The notes under the pieces: model-generated | The model's input: the letters and a program-made list of their open reading frames with translations, nothing else | Databases searched by the model: none | What the model was told of the DNA's origin: nothing | Origin: Acidovorax benzenivorans | GTDB lineage: Bacteria > Pseudomonadota > Gammaproteobacteria > Burkholderiales > Burkholderiaceae_C | Direction: 5' to 3' | Length of the DNA: 64,000 nucleotides | NCBI RefSeq assembly: GCF_028680575.1 | Contig: NZ_JAPCKI010000007.1 | Coordinates: 186,001 to 250,000 of the forward strand | In this document: one piece after another, positions 35,337 through 44,661 of the stretch | Position numbering within the stretch: the first letter of the stretch is position 1 | Layout of the letters: every line of letters starts with the position of its first letter | Translations under genes and position numbers: made by a program

Positions 35337-37025
35337 GTGATCCATCCCTCCCTTGCCTCGCGCTTGCGCTCTCCACTCCCGCTGCGGCCCCTGTGCCTGG
35401 TCGGCCTGGCCCTGCTCTGCAATGCGGCCTCGCCGGCCCTGGCCCAGGACACCTCCCGCATCGCCCGCGTCACCGTCTACCCTGGCAGCGCCACCGTAGA
35501 ACGTGTGGCCAAGGTGGCAGCCGGTGCCCGCAGCCTCACGCTGGCCTGCCTGCCCGCGTCGCTGGATGTGCAAAGCCTGCAGATCAACCCCGACCCTGCC
35601 GTGCGCGTGGGCGAGTTCAATGTGCTGACCGAGGACCGCGATGTGGCAGCGGGTTGCGCCAGCCCGCTGGACGGCCGCATCCGCGAGCTGGATGACCAGA
35701 TCGCCGGGGTGAAGGCCGAGGCCTCCGCGCTGCAACTGGTGGATGGCTACCTGCGCAGTGTAGCCAACACCGGCGCCGCACCCAACGAGGCTCCTGCAGC
35801 TCGTGCCAGCAGCTCCGGCGCGAGCCCCACGCCAGCACAGATCACAGCCACCGCCGAGGTGCTGCGCAAGTCCGGGCAGGACAGTTTTGCGCGCGCGCAC
35901 CAGCTCCAGCGCAAGCAGGAATCGCTGGAGCTGGCCCTCAAGCCGCTCGTAGCCGAGCGCGACCGTGTGGCCAGCCAGCGCGCGCGGGTGGTGTCGGTCA
36001 CCATCAACCTGGCGACCGAGCGCGAGGCCGAACTGCGCCTGTCCTACCAGGTGCGCGGCCCCGGCTGGCAGCCCAGCTACCGCGCCACGCTGGATGCGAA
36101 CAAGTCCACGGTGCTGATCGAGCGCCAGGCGCTGGTGGCGCAGAACAGCGGCGAAGACTGGGCAGGTGTGCAGCTGACCCTGTCCACCGGCCAGCCGGGC
36201 CGGGCAACGCAGGGGCAGCTGCCGCGCCCCTGGTGGCTGAATGTGGCTCCGCCGCCGCAGGGACCAGCCACGCCCTCCCCTGCCATGGCGATGGCGCCCG
36301 CACCAGCACCGGCCATTGCATCGCTGTCCAGGTCGCGCAGTGCCGCCGATGAAGCCATGCCCACCTTTGACGTGAGCGCCCTCGACAAGGGGTTTGCCAC
36401 CGAGTTCGCCGTGCCCCAGCGCATCACCGTGCCCTCCAGCGGCCAGCGGGTGACGCTGGCGCTGGGCAGCCACACGGCCCCGGCCACGCTGATCACCCGC
36501 ACGGCACCCGCCATGGAAGAGGCCGCCTACGTGGTGGCCCAGATTGCGCAACCGTCGGGTGTATGGCCCGCCGGCCCGGCAGGGCTGTACCGCGACGGCG
36601 CTTTTGTGGGCACGGGCCGCATCGACTTTGGCGCCCCCAGTGCGGGCACGCCAGCAGGCAGCACCAGCCTGTCGTTTGGCCGCGATGAACTGGTCACCGT
36701 GCGGGCCGAGCCCGTGCAGGATCTGACGGGCAGCAGCGGCTTCACTGGCTCGCGCGTGGAGCGCAAGACGCGCCGGGCTTACAGCGTGGAGAACCGCCAC
36801 AAGGCGGCCATCACGCTGCAGGTGCTGCACGCGTCGCCAGTCTCGCGCAACGAGAAGATCGAGGTGGAGTCGAGCTACCAGCCCCAGCCCGCCGAAACCA
36901 CCTGGAACCGCTCACCCGGCACCGTGGCCTGGCAACAGCCCGTGACTGCGGGCACCACCGCGCAGTTCAGCGCTGAGCACACCATCCGCTACCCCAAGGA
37001 TGTGGAACTGCTGGAACGCCAGTGA
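35337..37025 (+). CDS. Secreted MuiA-like protein with DUF4139 C-terminus
   Basis: A 562-residue protein starting at GTG 35337, preceded by AAGGAG four bases upstream. A signal peptide ends near A-L-A-Q (residue 37). The N-terminal domain contains V-T-V-Y-P-G-S-A-T-V-E-R-V, as in the mucoidy-inhibitor (MuiA) group. A charged helical segment (about 100-210) is followed by the DUF4139 beta-rich domain with S-Y-Q-V-R-G-P-G-W-Q-P-S-Y-R and the late E-V-E-S-S-Y-Q-P-Q. An Ala/Pro-rich linker lies near residues 305-335. The molecular role is unknown; it is likely periplasmic or surface-exposed. The final residues E-L-L-E-R-Q may be slightly shorter than in relatives. Confidence 0.83.
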   Translation: MIHPSLASRLRSPLPLRPLCLVGLALLCNAASPALAQDTSRIARVTVYPGSATVERVAKVAAGARSLTLACLPASLDVQSLQINPDPAVRVGEFNVLTEDRDVAAGCASPLDGRIRELDDQIAGVKAEASALQLVDGYLRSVANTGAAPNEAPAARASSSGASPTPAQITATAEVLRKSGQDSFARAHQLQRKQESLELALKPLVAERDRVASQRARVVSVTINLATEREAELRLSYQVRGPGWQPSYRATLDANKSTVLIERQALVAQNSGEDWAGVQLTLSTGQPGRATQGQLPRPWWLNVAPPPQGPATPSPAMAMAPAPAPAIASLSRSRSAADEAMPTFDVSALDKGFATEFAVPQRITVPSSGQRVTLALGSHTAPATLITRTAPAMEEAAYVVAQIAQPSGVWPAGPAGLYRDGAFVGTGRIDFGAPSAGTPAGSTSLSFGRDELVTVRAEPVQDLTGSSGFTGSRVERKTRRAYSVENRHKAAITLQVLHASPVSRNEKIEVESSYQPQPAETTWNRSPGTVAWQQPVTAGTTAQFSAEHTIRYPKDVELLERQ

Positions 37026-37139
37026 TTCCGATCAACGATCAACGATCACCGCCGTCACCCGCCGCACGCAACAACCGGTCGGTCACAATCCGTCACAGCG
37101 CCCGCAAAGGCGCCACCGAGCCACCAGGAGCCCGCCGCC

Positions 37140-37619
37140 ATGAGTTACCAACACCTCCTCGTTGCCGTTGACGGCAGCCCCACCTCCGACCACGCCGTGA
37201 CCGAAGCCACGGGCCTGGCCAAGGCCTCGGGTGGCCGCATCCGCCTGCTGAACGTGATGGACCCCGTGGCCCACATCAGCGGTTTTGAGCGGCCCGAGGT
37301 CTACAGCCAGGATGTGCTTCCCCGCCTGCGCAAGGCCGGCGAAGCCCTGCTGCGCCAGACCCAGGAACGCGTGGCGCAAAGCGGCGTGCCGGTGGACACC
37401 GTATTGATCGAAAACATGGACGCCCGTGTGGCGCAACTGGTGGTGGAGCATGCCCAGGCCTGGGGCGCCGACCTGATCGTGCTGGGCACCCACGGGCGCC
37501 GTGGCCTAGCGCGCGTGCTGATGGGTAGCGATGCCGAGCAGATTGCCCGCACCGCTCCCGTGCCCGTACTGCTGGTGCGCCTGCCTGCCGGGGCAGACGG
37601 CGGTGCCGCCAGCGCCTGA
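37140..37619 (+). CDS. Universal stress protein (UspA family)
   Basis: A 159-residue single-domain Usp. It starts H-L-L-V-A-V-D-G-S-P-T-S-D-H-A, and the C-terminal ATP-binding motif G-2X-G-9X-G-S is intact (G-T-H-G then G-S), so it belongs to the nucleotide-binding branch. Such proteins support survival under stress by mechanisms still poorly defined. The upstream gap contains the direct repeat GATCAAC twice. pgpA follows 18 bp after the stop. Confidence 0.93.
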   Translation: MSYQHLLVAVDGSPTSDHAVTEATGLAKASGGRIRLLNVMDPVAHISGFERPEVYSQDVLPRLRKAGEALLRQTQERVAQSGVPVDTVLIENMDARVAQLVVEHAQAWGADLIVLGTHGRRGLARVLMGSDAEQIARTAPVPVLLVRLPAGADGGAASA

Positions 37620-37637
37620 TCATTTTTCCGTCGCGAC

Positions 37638-38162
37638 ATGACCGCTTCCGAGCCACTGCCACCCCTTGCCCCCCTGCGCCCCAGCGTGCGCTTCATGCTC
37701 TCTCACCCGGCCCACTTCATGGCACTGGGGTTTGGCGCAGGCCTGTCCCCCAAGGCGCCGGGCACCGTGGGTACGCTGTGGGCCTGGCTGGCCTACCTGG
37801 TGCTGCAACAGTGGCTGAACCAGCGGCACATGGGCCTGCTGATCGCGGTCAGCACCGTGGTGGGCTGGTGGGCCTGCACCACCACGGCGCGCCATATGCA
37901 CGTGGCCGACCCCGGCAGCATCGTGTGGGACGAAGTCGTGGCCTTCTGGCTGGTGCTGTGGCTGGCCATGCCCATGGGGCTGTGGGGACAGGTGGTAGCG
38001 TTTGGGCTGTTCCGCTTCTTTGACGCGGCCAAACCCGGCCCCGTGGGCTGGGCCGACAGCCTGTTCAAGGGCTTTGGCTGGCGCGGCGGCTGGGGTATCT
38101 TGTGGGACGACTTTGTGGCAGCCTTCTGTACCTTGCTGGTCATCGCACTGTGGAGGTTCTGA
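37638..38162 (+). CDS. pgpA: Phosphatidylglycerophosphatase A
   Basis: A 174-residue inner-membrane enzyme that removes phosphate from phosphatidylglycerophosphate. The family signature F-G-A-G-L-S-P-K-A-P-G-T-V-G-T-L occurs at residues 32-47, W-D-E-V-V-A-F-W follows later, and F-R-F-F-D-A-A-K-P-G-P marks the conserved C-terminal motif. About four membrane helices are present. Its TGA stop overlaps the ATG of the next gene (TGATG). Confidence 0.96.
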   Translation: MTASEPLPPLAPLRPSVRFMLSHPAHFMALGFGAGLSPKAPGTVGTLWAWLAYLVLQQWLNQRHMGLLIAVSTVVGWWACTTTARHMHVADPGSIVWDEVVAFWLVLWLAMPMGLWGQVVAFGLFRFFDAAKPGPVGWADSLFKGFGWRGGWGILWDDFVAAFCTLLVIALWRF

Positions 38163-38689
38163 TGGCACCCACATTACTATCAAAAAGTGAGCTACTTGCG
38201 CAAGAGATACAAGCGCTAGAGGCCAATTTGACGCAAATATCGCTGCGTTTGCTGGCCCACCGCCACATGCTGGCCACTGCCGAGAGCTGCACCGGCGGCA
38301 TGATCGCTGCCGCCTGCACGGACCTTTCGGGCTCCAGCCAGTGGTTCGAGCGCGGGTTCGTGACCTATTCCAACGAGGCCAAGGCCGAGATGCTGGGAGT
38401 GCCCCCTGGCCTGATCGAGCAACACGGTGCCGTGAGCGAGCCGGTGGCGTGCGCCATGGCCGACGGCGCCCTCGCCCACTCGCGCGCGCAGGTCAGCCTG
38501 GCCGTGACCGGCGTCGCGGGCCCCACAGGCGGCACGGAGGCCAAACCGGTGGGCACCGTGTGGTTTGCCTGGTGCGTGGGCGGCGAAACCCACAGCGAGG
38601 TGCAGCACTTTGCGGGTGACCGCGCCGCGATCCGTGTGGCGACGGTGCGGTATGCGCTGAAACGGCTGCTGAACCTGCTGCCGGCGTAA
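38162..38689 (+). CDS. pncC: CinA-family nicotinamide-nucleotide amidohydrolase
   Basis: A 175-residue stand-alone CinA C-terminal domain that deamidates nicotinamide mononucleotide in NAD recycling. Signature segments are A-T-A-E-S-C-T-G-G (residues 38-46), G-F-V-T-Y-S-N-E-A-K, G-A-V-S-E-P-V-A, T-G-V-A-G-P-T-G-G-T and G-T-V-W-F-A. The first 24 residues precede the conserved domain and are largely encoded by a family A element (38179-38234), read as an acidic helix (S-E-L-L-A-Q-E-I-Q-A-L-E-A-N-L). The start overlaps the pgpA stop by one base, so the start codon lies just upstream of the element. Confidence 0.92.
   Translation: MAPTLLSKSELLAQEIQALEANLTQISLRLLAHRHMLATAESCTGGMIAAACTDLSGSSQWFERGFVTYSNEAKAEMLGVPPGLIEQHGAVSEPVACAMADGALAHSRAQVSLAVTGVAGPTGGTEAKPVGTVWFAWCVGGETHSEVQHFAGDRAAIRVATVRYALKRLLNLLPA
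38179..38234 (+). repeat. Family A palindromic element at the start of pncC/cinA (in frame)
   Basis: On the coding strand: ATCAAAAAGTGAGCTACTTG, CGCAAGAGATACAAGCGCT, AGAGGCCAATTTGACGC. It matches the thiL copy over nearly its whole length with a one-base shift near the left end, so the reading frame through it differs from thiL. Confidence 0.88.
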
Positions 38690-38796
38690 CCCGCCTCCCG
38701 CCTGCGAGGCGCCAACCATCCCTTTGGCCCCGGCACCGGCTCCCGCTGTCGTCTACAAGACAGTGCCTCACAGGCCTGTTGCCACAACATACCGCC

Positions 38797-39702
38797 ATGA
38801 CAACGACACCCCCTTGGTTTGACGGCTTCACCACCCAGCGCATCACCACGTCGGGCGCGGAGATCTTTGTGCGCACCGGTGGCACCGTGGGCGCGCCACC
38901 CCTACTGTTGCTGCACGGCTTTCCGCAAACCCACGCGCTGTGGCACCGCGTGGCGCAGCAACTGGCGCGCGACTATTTTCTGGTCATGCCCGATTTGCGC
39001 GGCTATGGCGACTCGTCGCACGCGCCCGGCCAACCCGACCACAGCAATTACAGCAAACGCGCGATGGCGCAAGACATGGCCGAGGTGATGACCGCGCTGG
39101 GCCATGACCACTTCTACCTGTGCGGCCACGACCGGGGCGGCCGCGTAGCGCACCGCCTGGCGCTGGACCACGCCGCGCGCGTTCGCAAGCTGTGCGTGAT
39201 CGACATCGCCCCTACGCTCGACATGTACGCGCGCACCGACATGGACTTTGCCCGCGCCTACTACCACTGGTTCCACCTGATCCAGCCCGCCCCACTGCCC
39301 GAGACCATGATCGGCGGCAACGCCCGCGCCTACCTGCACGCCAAGCTGGGCGGCTGGGGCAGCGCGGGCCTGGCCCACATCGAGCCCCAGGCCCTGGCCG
39401 ATTACGAACGCTGCTTTTGCACGCCCGATGCCATCCACACCGCCTGCGAAGACTACCGCGCCAGCGCGGGCATCGACCTCACCCACGACCGCGAAAGCCG
39501 TGCGCGCGGTGACAAGATCGCCTGCGACACGTTGGTGATCTGGGGCGAGCACGGCGTGGTGCACCGGTTATTCGATCCGCTGGCGCTGTGGCAGGCGCAG
39601 TGTGCGGGCGTGGTGACGGGCCAGGCCGTGCCGGCGGGGCATTTCATCCCCGAACAATTGCCCGAAGCCACGGCCCACGCGCTGCGCGCTTTCATGCGCT
39701 GA
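38797..39702 (+). CDS. Alpha/beta hydrolase, probable fluoroacetate/haloacetate dehalogenase
   Basis: A 301-residue alpha/beta hydrolase closely resembling characterised fluoroacetate dehalogenases (for example RPA1163 of Rhodopseudomonas palustris). The equivalent active-site residues are all seen: nucleophile Asp112 in G-H-D-R-G-G-R, carboxylate-binding Arg113 and Arg116, Asp136, fluoride-site His157, Trp158 and Tyr220, and catalytic His282 in P-A-G-H-F. H-G-F-P-Q-T and L-R-G-Y-G-D-S-S are also conserved. It should hydrolyse the carbon-halogen bond of small haloacids to hydroxyacids; specificity cannot be proven from sequence. ATG 38797 was chosen because the upstream extension has only a weak TTG start. 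It is a single gene, followed by an NTF2-like gene. Confidence 0.88.
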   Translation: MTTTPPWFDGFTTQRITTSGAEIFVRTGGTVGAPPLLLLHGFPQTHALWHRVAQQLARDYFLVMPDLRGYGDSSHAPGQPDHSNYSKRAMAQDMAEVMTALGHDHFYLCGHDRGGRVAHRLALDHAARVRKLCVIDIAPTLDMYARTDMDFARAYYHWFHLIQPAPLPETMIGGNARAYLHAKLGGWGSAGLAHIEPQALADYERCFCTPDAIHTACEDYRASAGIDLTHDRESRARGDKIACDTLVIWGEHGVVHRLFDPLALWQAQCAGVVTGQAVPAGHFIPEQLPEATAHALRAFMR

Positions 39703-39747
39703 CACCTCCCACCCTCCATTTCCTTCACCTCGCCGGAAGCCTTCTTC

Positions 39748-40248
39748 ATGCACCCTAACGCCCAAACCCTGCAACGCTTCTACACCGCCTTCGCGCAGCT
39801 GGACCACGCCACGATGGCCGCCTGCTACGCACCCGACGCCACGTTTGACGACGAGGCCTTTTCGCTCAAGGGCCGCGAGCAGGTGGCAGGCATGTGGCGC
39901 ATGTTGTGCACCGCCACCAAAAAGCCTGGCGCCGCAGAGCACTGGAGGCTGGAGTTCAGCGGCATCGACGCCGATGCCCAGGGCGGCAAGGCGCACTGGG
40001 AGGCGCACTACCTCTTCAGCGCCACGGGGCGCAAGGTGCACAACATCATCGACGGCACCTTCACCTTCACGCCCGACGGGTTGATCGCCACGCACCGCGA
40101 CCGCTTCAACTTCTGGAGTTGGTCGCGCCAGGCATTGGGCCTGCCAGGCGTACTGCTGGGCTGGTCGCCATCGCTCAAGCGCAAGGTGCGCAGCACGGCA
40201 GCGGGCAATCTGAAGAAGTTTTTGGCACAGGAAACGCGGCCCCTCTGA
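39748..40248 (+). CDS. NTF2/SnoaL-like fold protein
   Basis: A 166-residue protein of the nuclear-transport-factor-2-like fold. The pattern L-Q-R-F-Y-T-A-F-A-Q-L-D-H-A-T-M-A-A-C-Y-A-P-D-A-T-F-D-D-E-A-F at the start, and later H-W-E-A-H-Y-L-F and F-T-F-T-P-D-G-L-I, is typical. The cone-shaped fold hosts steroid-isomerase or dehydratase chemistry, but many members have no known reaction. It lies 45 bp after the dehalogenase gene on the same strand and may be cotranscribed. Confidence 0.85.
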   Translation: MHPNAQTLQRFYTAFAQLDHATMAACYAPDATFDDEAFSLKGREQVAGMWRMLCTATKKPGAAEHWRLEFSGIDADAQGGKAHWEAHYLFSATGRKVHNIIDGTFTFTPDGLIATHRDRFNFWSWSRQALGLPGVLLGWSPSLKRKVRSTAAGNLKKFLAQETRPL

Positions 40249-40310
40249 CCCACACACCGGGCCTGCGAGACATGGTCAAGGCCGCATCTGCGATTCACTG
40301 CGCGTGAGCT

Positions 40311-40865
40311 TCAAGCCTTCTTGCGACGCACCGCATTGAATGCCGATGCCGCTATGGCCAGCAGCAGCGCCATGAGCCCCCATTCGCTCAGTGTCGGAAC
40401 GGAGGCCGCGCTGGCGGCAAGCACATTGAGCGTGGCATTGGCGGCAGGGGCGCTGCCAGAACTGGAATTCAGGCCCGTAGTAACGTTGTTTTTGACACCC
40501 GGCGCTGTTGCGGTGACCTGAACAGAAAACGTGCAATTGGCCCCACCGGCCAACACCCCGCCGGCCAAGGCCACCGAGGAGGAACCCGGTGCGGCGGTCA
40601 CCACGCTGCCGACCCCACAGTCGCCCACCAAACCGTTGGGGGTGGACACCACCAGGCCCGCCGGCAAATTGTCCGTGAACGTGATGTTGTTCGCAGCTGG
40701 CCCCAGCCGATTGATGGTGAACGCCAGCGAGGTGGAACTTCCGACCGAGACACTGGGCGCTCCAAACGCCTTGCTAAAAGTAAAGACAACGCCTGCTTGC
40801 GCACCTGTTGCCAACAAAGCGCCTGCACCAACCAACAGCGCGCCCATCCAACGAACTTTCGACAT
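40311..40865 (-). CDS. IPTL-CTERM sorting-signal surface protein
   Basis: A 184-residue secreted protein. It has a signal peptide (cleavage near A-Q-A, residue 24), then a beta-sandwich-like domain (F-T-I-N-R-L-G-P-A-A-N-N-I-T-F-T-D-N-L-P-A-G-L-V-V-S-T-P) similar to DUF11 repeats. Its last 30 residues have the IPTL-CTERM layout: V-P-T-L-S-E-W-G, a hydrophobic helix, and R-R-K-K-A. IPTL-CTERM tails resemble PEP-CTERM signals processed by exosortase-like enzymes and are frequent in betaproteobacteria with extracellular polymer. No exosortase gene is in the window. Confidence 0.87.
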   Translation of the reverse strand: MSKVRWMGALLVGAGALLATGAQAGVVFTFSKAFGAPSVSVGSSTSLAFTINRLGPAANNITFTDNLPAGLVVSTPNGLVGDCGVGSVVTAAPGSSSVALAGGVLAGGANCTFSVQVTATAPGVKNNVTTGLNSSSGSAPAANATLNVLAASAASVPTLSEWGLMALLLAIAASAFNAVRRKKA

Positions 40866-40986
40866 ATCACCCTTAAAAAATACAAATTTTCTGAACGCTC
40901 AATCAAGCGAGTGGCGTTTGTACTTCAGGGTTTTGCAAATGTCTTGCAAAAAATGACCGCGTGCCCTCGGTCTTGAAGGGGAGGCC

Positions 40987-41805
40987 TCAGGGCAGCTTGC
41001 CAAAGGGTTGGATCAGGGCCCGCCAGAACCCGCCAGGCCGGGCATCGTTGTTGTTGTCGTTGGCCAGCCCCAAGTGCATGCCCTGATGGCCCAACGCTGG
41101 TTGCGCGCAGTATGTCCCCAGCAGGCGGTCCCACCAGGGGAACACCATTCCGAAGTTGCTGTTGCCCTCATCCATGCGTTGTGAATGGTGCACGCGGTGC
41201 ATATCCGGGGTCACCATCACCCAACGCAGTCGCCGATCCCAGCGCAAAGGAATCGCAACATTGGCATGGCAAAACGCGGTGTGCACCAGCTGAAGCACCG
41301 CATACAACAACAAGGACACAAGAGGCATGCCCAGTGCCGCGCACAGCATCAGCGTCAGTGCCGCAAGTGCCACCATTTCCAGCGGATGGTGGCGCACACT
41401 GGTCGTCACATCGAACGCGGCATCCGCGTGATGCACCTGGTGCATTCGCCACAGAAGTGGAATGGCGTGCGAAGCACGATGCAGCACATACTGGATTGCA
41501 TCCACCAGCAACACGCCGATGACGATCTTGGGAACATCGGGCAATGCTCCCCCGGCCAACCCGGTCCACCCCAAGGACACCCCAAGTCGCACCGCAGCGG
41601 TCTGCACGGGCTCGGCCACCCACCACATCAACAGACCACCCAGCGCATACAGCAACAGGTTGACCCTTCTCCGGCCTTGGTGGCTTTCGCCAGCCACACG
41701 GCGAGGCCAGAAGTGCTCTGTCAAAGCAAGAATGCCCAGGACCACTAAGAGCAATACGTACTGCCCCCATTCAAAGTGATCCATCACGGCCTGCATGAAC
41801 TGCAT
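40987..41805 (-). CDS. Sterol desaturase/fatty acid hydroxylase family membrane enzyme
   Basis: A 272-residue integral membrane protein with four to five helices and the histidine boxes of the di-iron fatty-acid-hydroxylase superfamily: L-H-R-A-S-H (about residue 107), H-Q-V-H-H, and H-R-V-H-H-S near 205. These ligate a non-heme di-iron site for hydroxylation or desaturation of lipids using oxygen. The lipid substrate is unknown. It is 33 bp downstream of the UPF0149 gene on the minus strand. Confidence 0.9.
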   Translation of the reverse strand: MQFMQAVMDHFEWGQYVLLLVVLGILALTEHFWPRRVAGESHQGRRRVNLLLYALGGLLMWWVAEPVQTAAVRLGVSLGWTGLAGGALPDVPKIVIGVLLVDAIQYVLHRASHAIPLLWRMHQVHHADAAFDVTTSVRHHPLEMVALAALTLMLCAALGMPLVSLLLYAVLQLVHTAFCHANVAIPLRWDRRLRWVMVTPDMHRVHHSQRMDEGNSNFGMVFPWWDRLLGTYCAQPALGHQGMHLGLANDNNNDARPGGFWRALIQPFGKLP

Positions 41806-41838
41806 CAGGTTTGTCTACCAAAAGAGGCCAAAGAGGCA

Positions 41839-42690
<852 letters not shown>

Positions 42691-42918
42691 GTGGGCTCCG
42701 GTCGTCAAGGGAGAAAGCGGGGGGTTGGGCGGCAAAGTTTTACTTTTATGATGCGCAGGCCGTGTGCCATAGCCCTGTCGCGGTGCAGGTGTAGCGACAG
42801 CGCCGCCACCAACTCCGCAGGCCGACGCTGCGCAAAGCGTACTGCTCACCACCCGGCAACCCGATAAAAAGGCGGCCAGTGTAGCCCTCTCGCACCACCG
42901 CCCAGAACCAGGACCCCC

Positions 42919-44661
42919 ATGCTCCACCAACTGAACTCCCTGTACCCGGTGCGCTACACGGCCTTTGCACTGTGCGTTTTCGGGTTGCTGCTGTCCCTGT
43001 TTGCGCTGGTGGCCTTTCAAGTGAGGCTGCCCGTGGTGCTGGTGTTTGCGGCCCTGGTGGCCCTGGGTGTGTACGACCTGCAGCAGTCACGCCACGCCAT
43101 ATTGCGCAACTACCCGGTCATCGGCCACATCCGCTTCATGCTCGAATACGTGCGGCCCGAGGTGCGCCAGTATTTCATCGAGAGCGACAGCGAGGCCGCG
43201 CCGTTCTCGCGTGCGCAGCGCTCACTGGTGTACCAGCGCGCCAAGGGCGACCCGGACAACCGCCCCTTTGGCACGCACCTGGATGTGGGGGCGCACGGCT
43301 ACGAGTGGGTGAACCACTCGCTCGCGCCTACACAGCTGCCGTCGCACGACTTTCGCGTGTGGATCGGGGGCAACCCCGATGCCCCCTCGCCGTCCGTGTC
43401 GCCCTGCACCCAGCCCTACCACGCCAGCGTGTTCAACATCTCGGCCATGAGCTTTGGTGCGCTGTCGGCCAATGCCATCCTGGCGCTCAACCAGGGCGCC
43501 CAAAAAGGCGGCTTTGCGCACGACACGGGCGAGGGCAGCATCAGCCAGCACCACCGGGTGCACGGCGGCGATTTGATCTGGGAGATCGGCTCGGGCTACT
43601 TCGGCTGCCGCAACCCCGACGGCACGTTCAGCGAAGAGCGTTTTGCCGCCAACGCCACCGAGCCCCAGGTCAAGATGATCGAGCTGAAGCTCAGCCAGGG
43701 AGCCAAGCCCGGCCACGGCGGCGTGCTGCCCGGCGCCAAGGTGACGGCCGAGATCGCCGCTGCGCGCGGCGTGAAGGAGGGCGAGTCCTGCATCTCGCCC
43801 GCCAGCCACAGCGCCTTCAGCAACCCGGTGGAGATGATGCAATTCATCGCGCGGCTGCGCACGCTGTCGGGCGGCAAACCCACCGGTTTCAAATTCTGCC
43901 TGGGCCACCCGTGGGAGTGGTTTGGCATCGTCAAGGCCATGTTGGTCACGGGTATCACGCCCGACTTCATCGTGGTGGATGGTGCCGAGGGCGGCACGGG
44001 CGCTGCGCCGGTGGAATTCACCGACCACGTGGGCGCGCCGCTGCAAGAGGGCCTGCTGCTGGTGCACAACACCCTGGTGGGCGTGAACCTGCGCGACCGC
44101 GTACGCATTGGCTGCGCGGGCAAGGTCATCAGCGCCTTCGACATCGCCCGCATGATGGCACTGGGCGCGGACTGGTGCAACGCGGGGCGCGGCTTCATGA
44201 TGGCGCTGGGCTGCATCCAGGCGCAAAACTGCCACACCGGCCACTGCCCCACCGGCGTGACCACGCAAGACCCCCTGCGCCAGCAGGCCCTGGTGGTACC
44301 CGACAAGGCCACGCGCGTGACGCAGTTCCACCGCAGCACGCTGCATGCGCTGCAAGAGCTGGTACAGGCCGCCGGGCTGCGCCACCCCAAGGACATCACA
44401 GCCCACCACATCGTGCGCCGCATCAGCGACACCGAGGTGCGCCTGCTCTCCAACCTCATCACCCGCATGTTGCCGGGCGCACTGCTGGGCACGCTGGACG
44501 CGCAGCACAACGTGTTCCGTCTGTACTGGCCCCTGGCCAGCGCCCACAGCTTTCAGGCCAGCGAGCCCACACTGGAGCCATCCATTCCCCACCACGTCGA
44601 GTTGGTGCACGCCGCAGCCGTCGGCACCGCTGCTGCGGTGGCAGGGGACGCCGCCGTATGA
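42919..44661 (+). CDS. FMN-binding glutamate-synthase-like membrane protein
   Basis: A 580-residue protein with two N-terminal membrane helices (about residues 13-35 and 37-50), then a glutamate-synthase-type FMN/TIM-barrel domain (about 95-520). The barrel motifs are [40 protein letters not shown] and [10 protein letters not shown]; three nearby cysteines could hold an iron-sulfur cluster as in GltB. It lacks the amidotransferase and GltD parts, so it is not a classical glutamate synthase; the anchored forms are of unknown function. The 5' region is GC-rich with no clear promoter. The next gene overlaps its stop by 4 bp. Confidence 0.85.
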   Translation: MLHQLNSLYPVRYTAFALCVFGLLLSLFALVAFQVRLPVVLVFAALVALGVYDLQQSRHAILRNYPVIGHIRFMLEYVRPEVRQYFIESDSEAAPFSRAQRSLVYQRAKGDPDNRPFGTHLDVGAHGYEWVNHSLAPTQLPSHDFRVWIGGNPDAPSPSVSPCTQPYHASVFNISAMSFGALSANAILALNQGAQKGGFAHDTGEGSISQHHRVHGGDLIWEIGSGYFGCRNPDGTFSEERFAANATEPQVKMIELKLSQGAKPGHGGVLPGAKVTAEIAAARGVKEGESCISPASHSAFSNPVEMMQFIARLRTLSGGKPTGFKFCLGHPWEWFGIVKAMLVTGITPDFIVVDGAEGGTGAAPVEFTDHVGAPLQEGLLLVHNTLVGVNLRDRVRIGCAGKVISAFDIARMMALGADWCNAGRGFMMALGCIQAQNCHTGHCPTGVTTQDPLRQQALVVPDKATRVTQFHRSTLHALQELVQAAGLRHPKDITAHHIVRRISDTEVRLLSNLITRMLPGALLGTLDAQHNVFRLYWPLASAHSFQASEPTLEPSIPHHVELVHAAAVGTAAAVAGDAAV

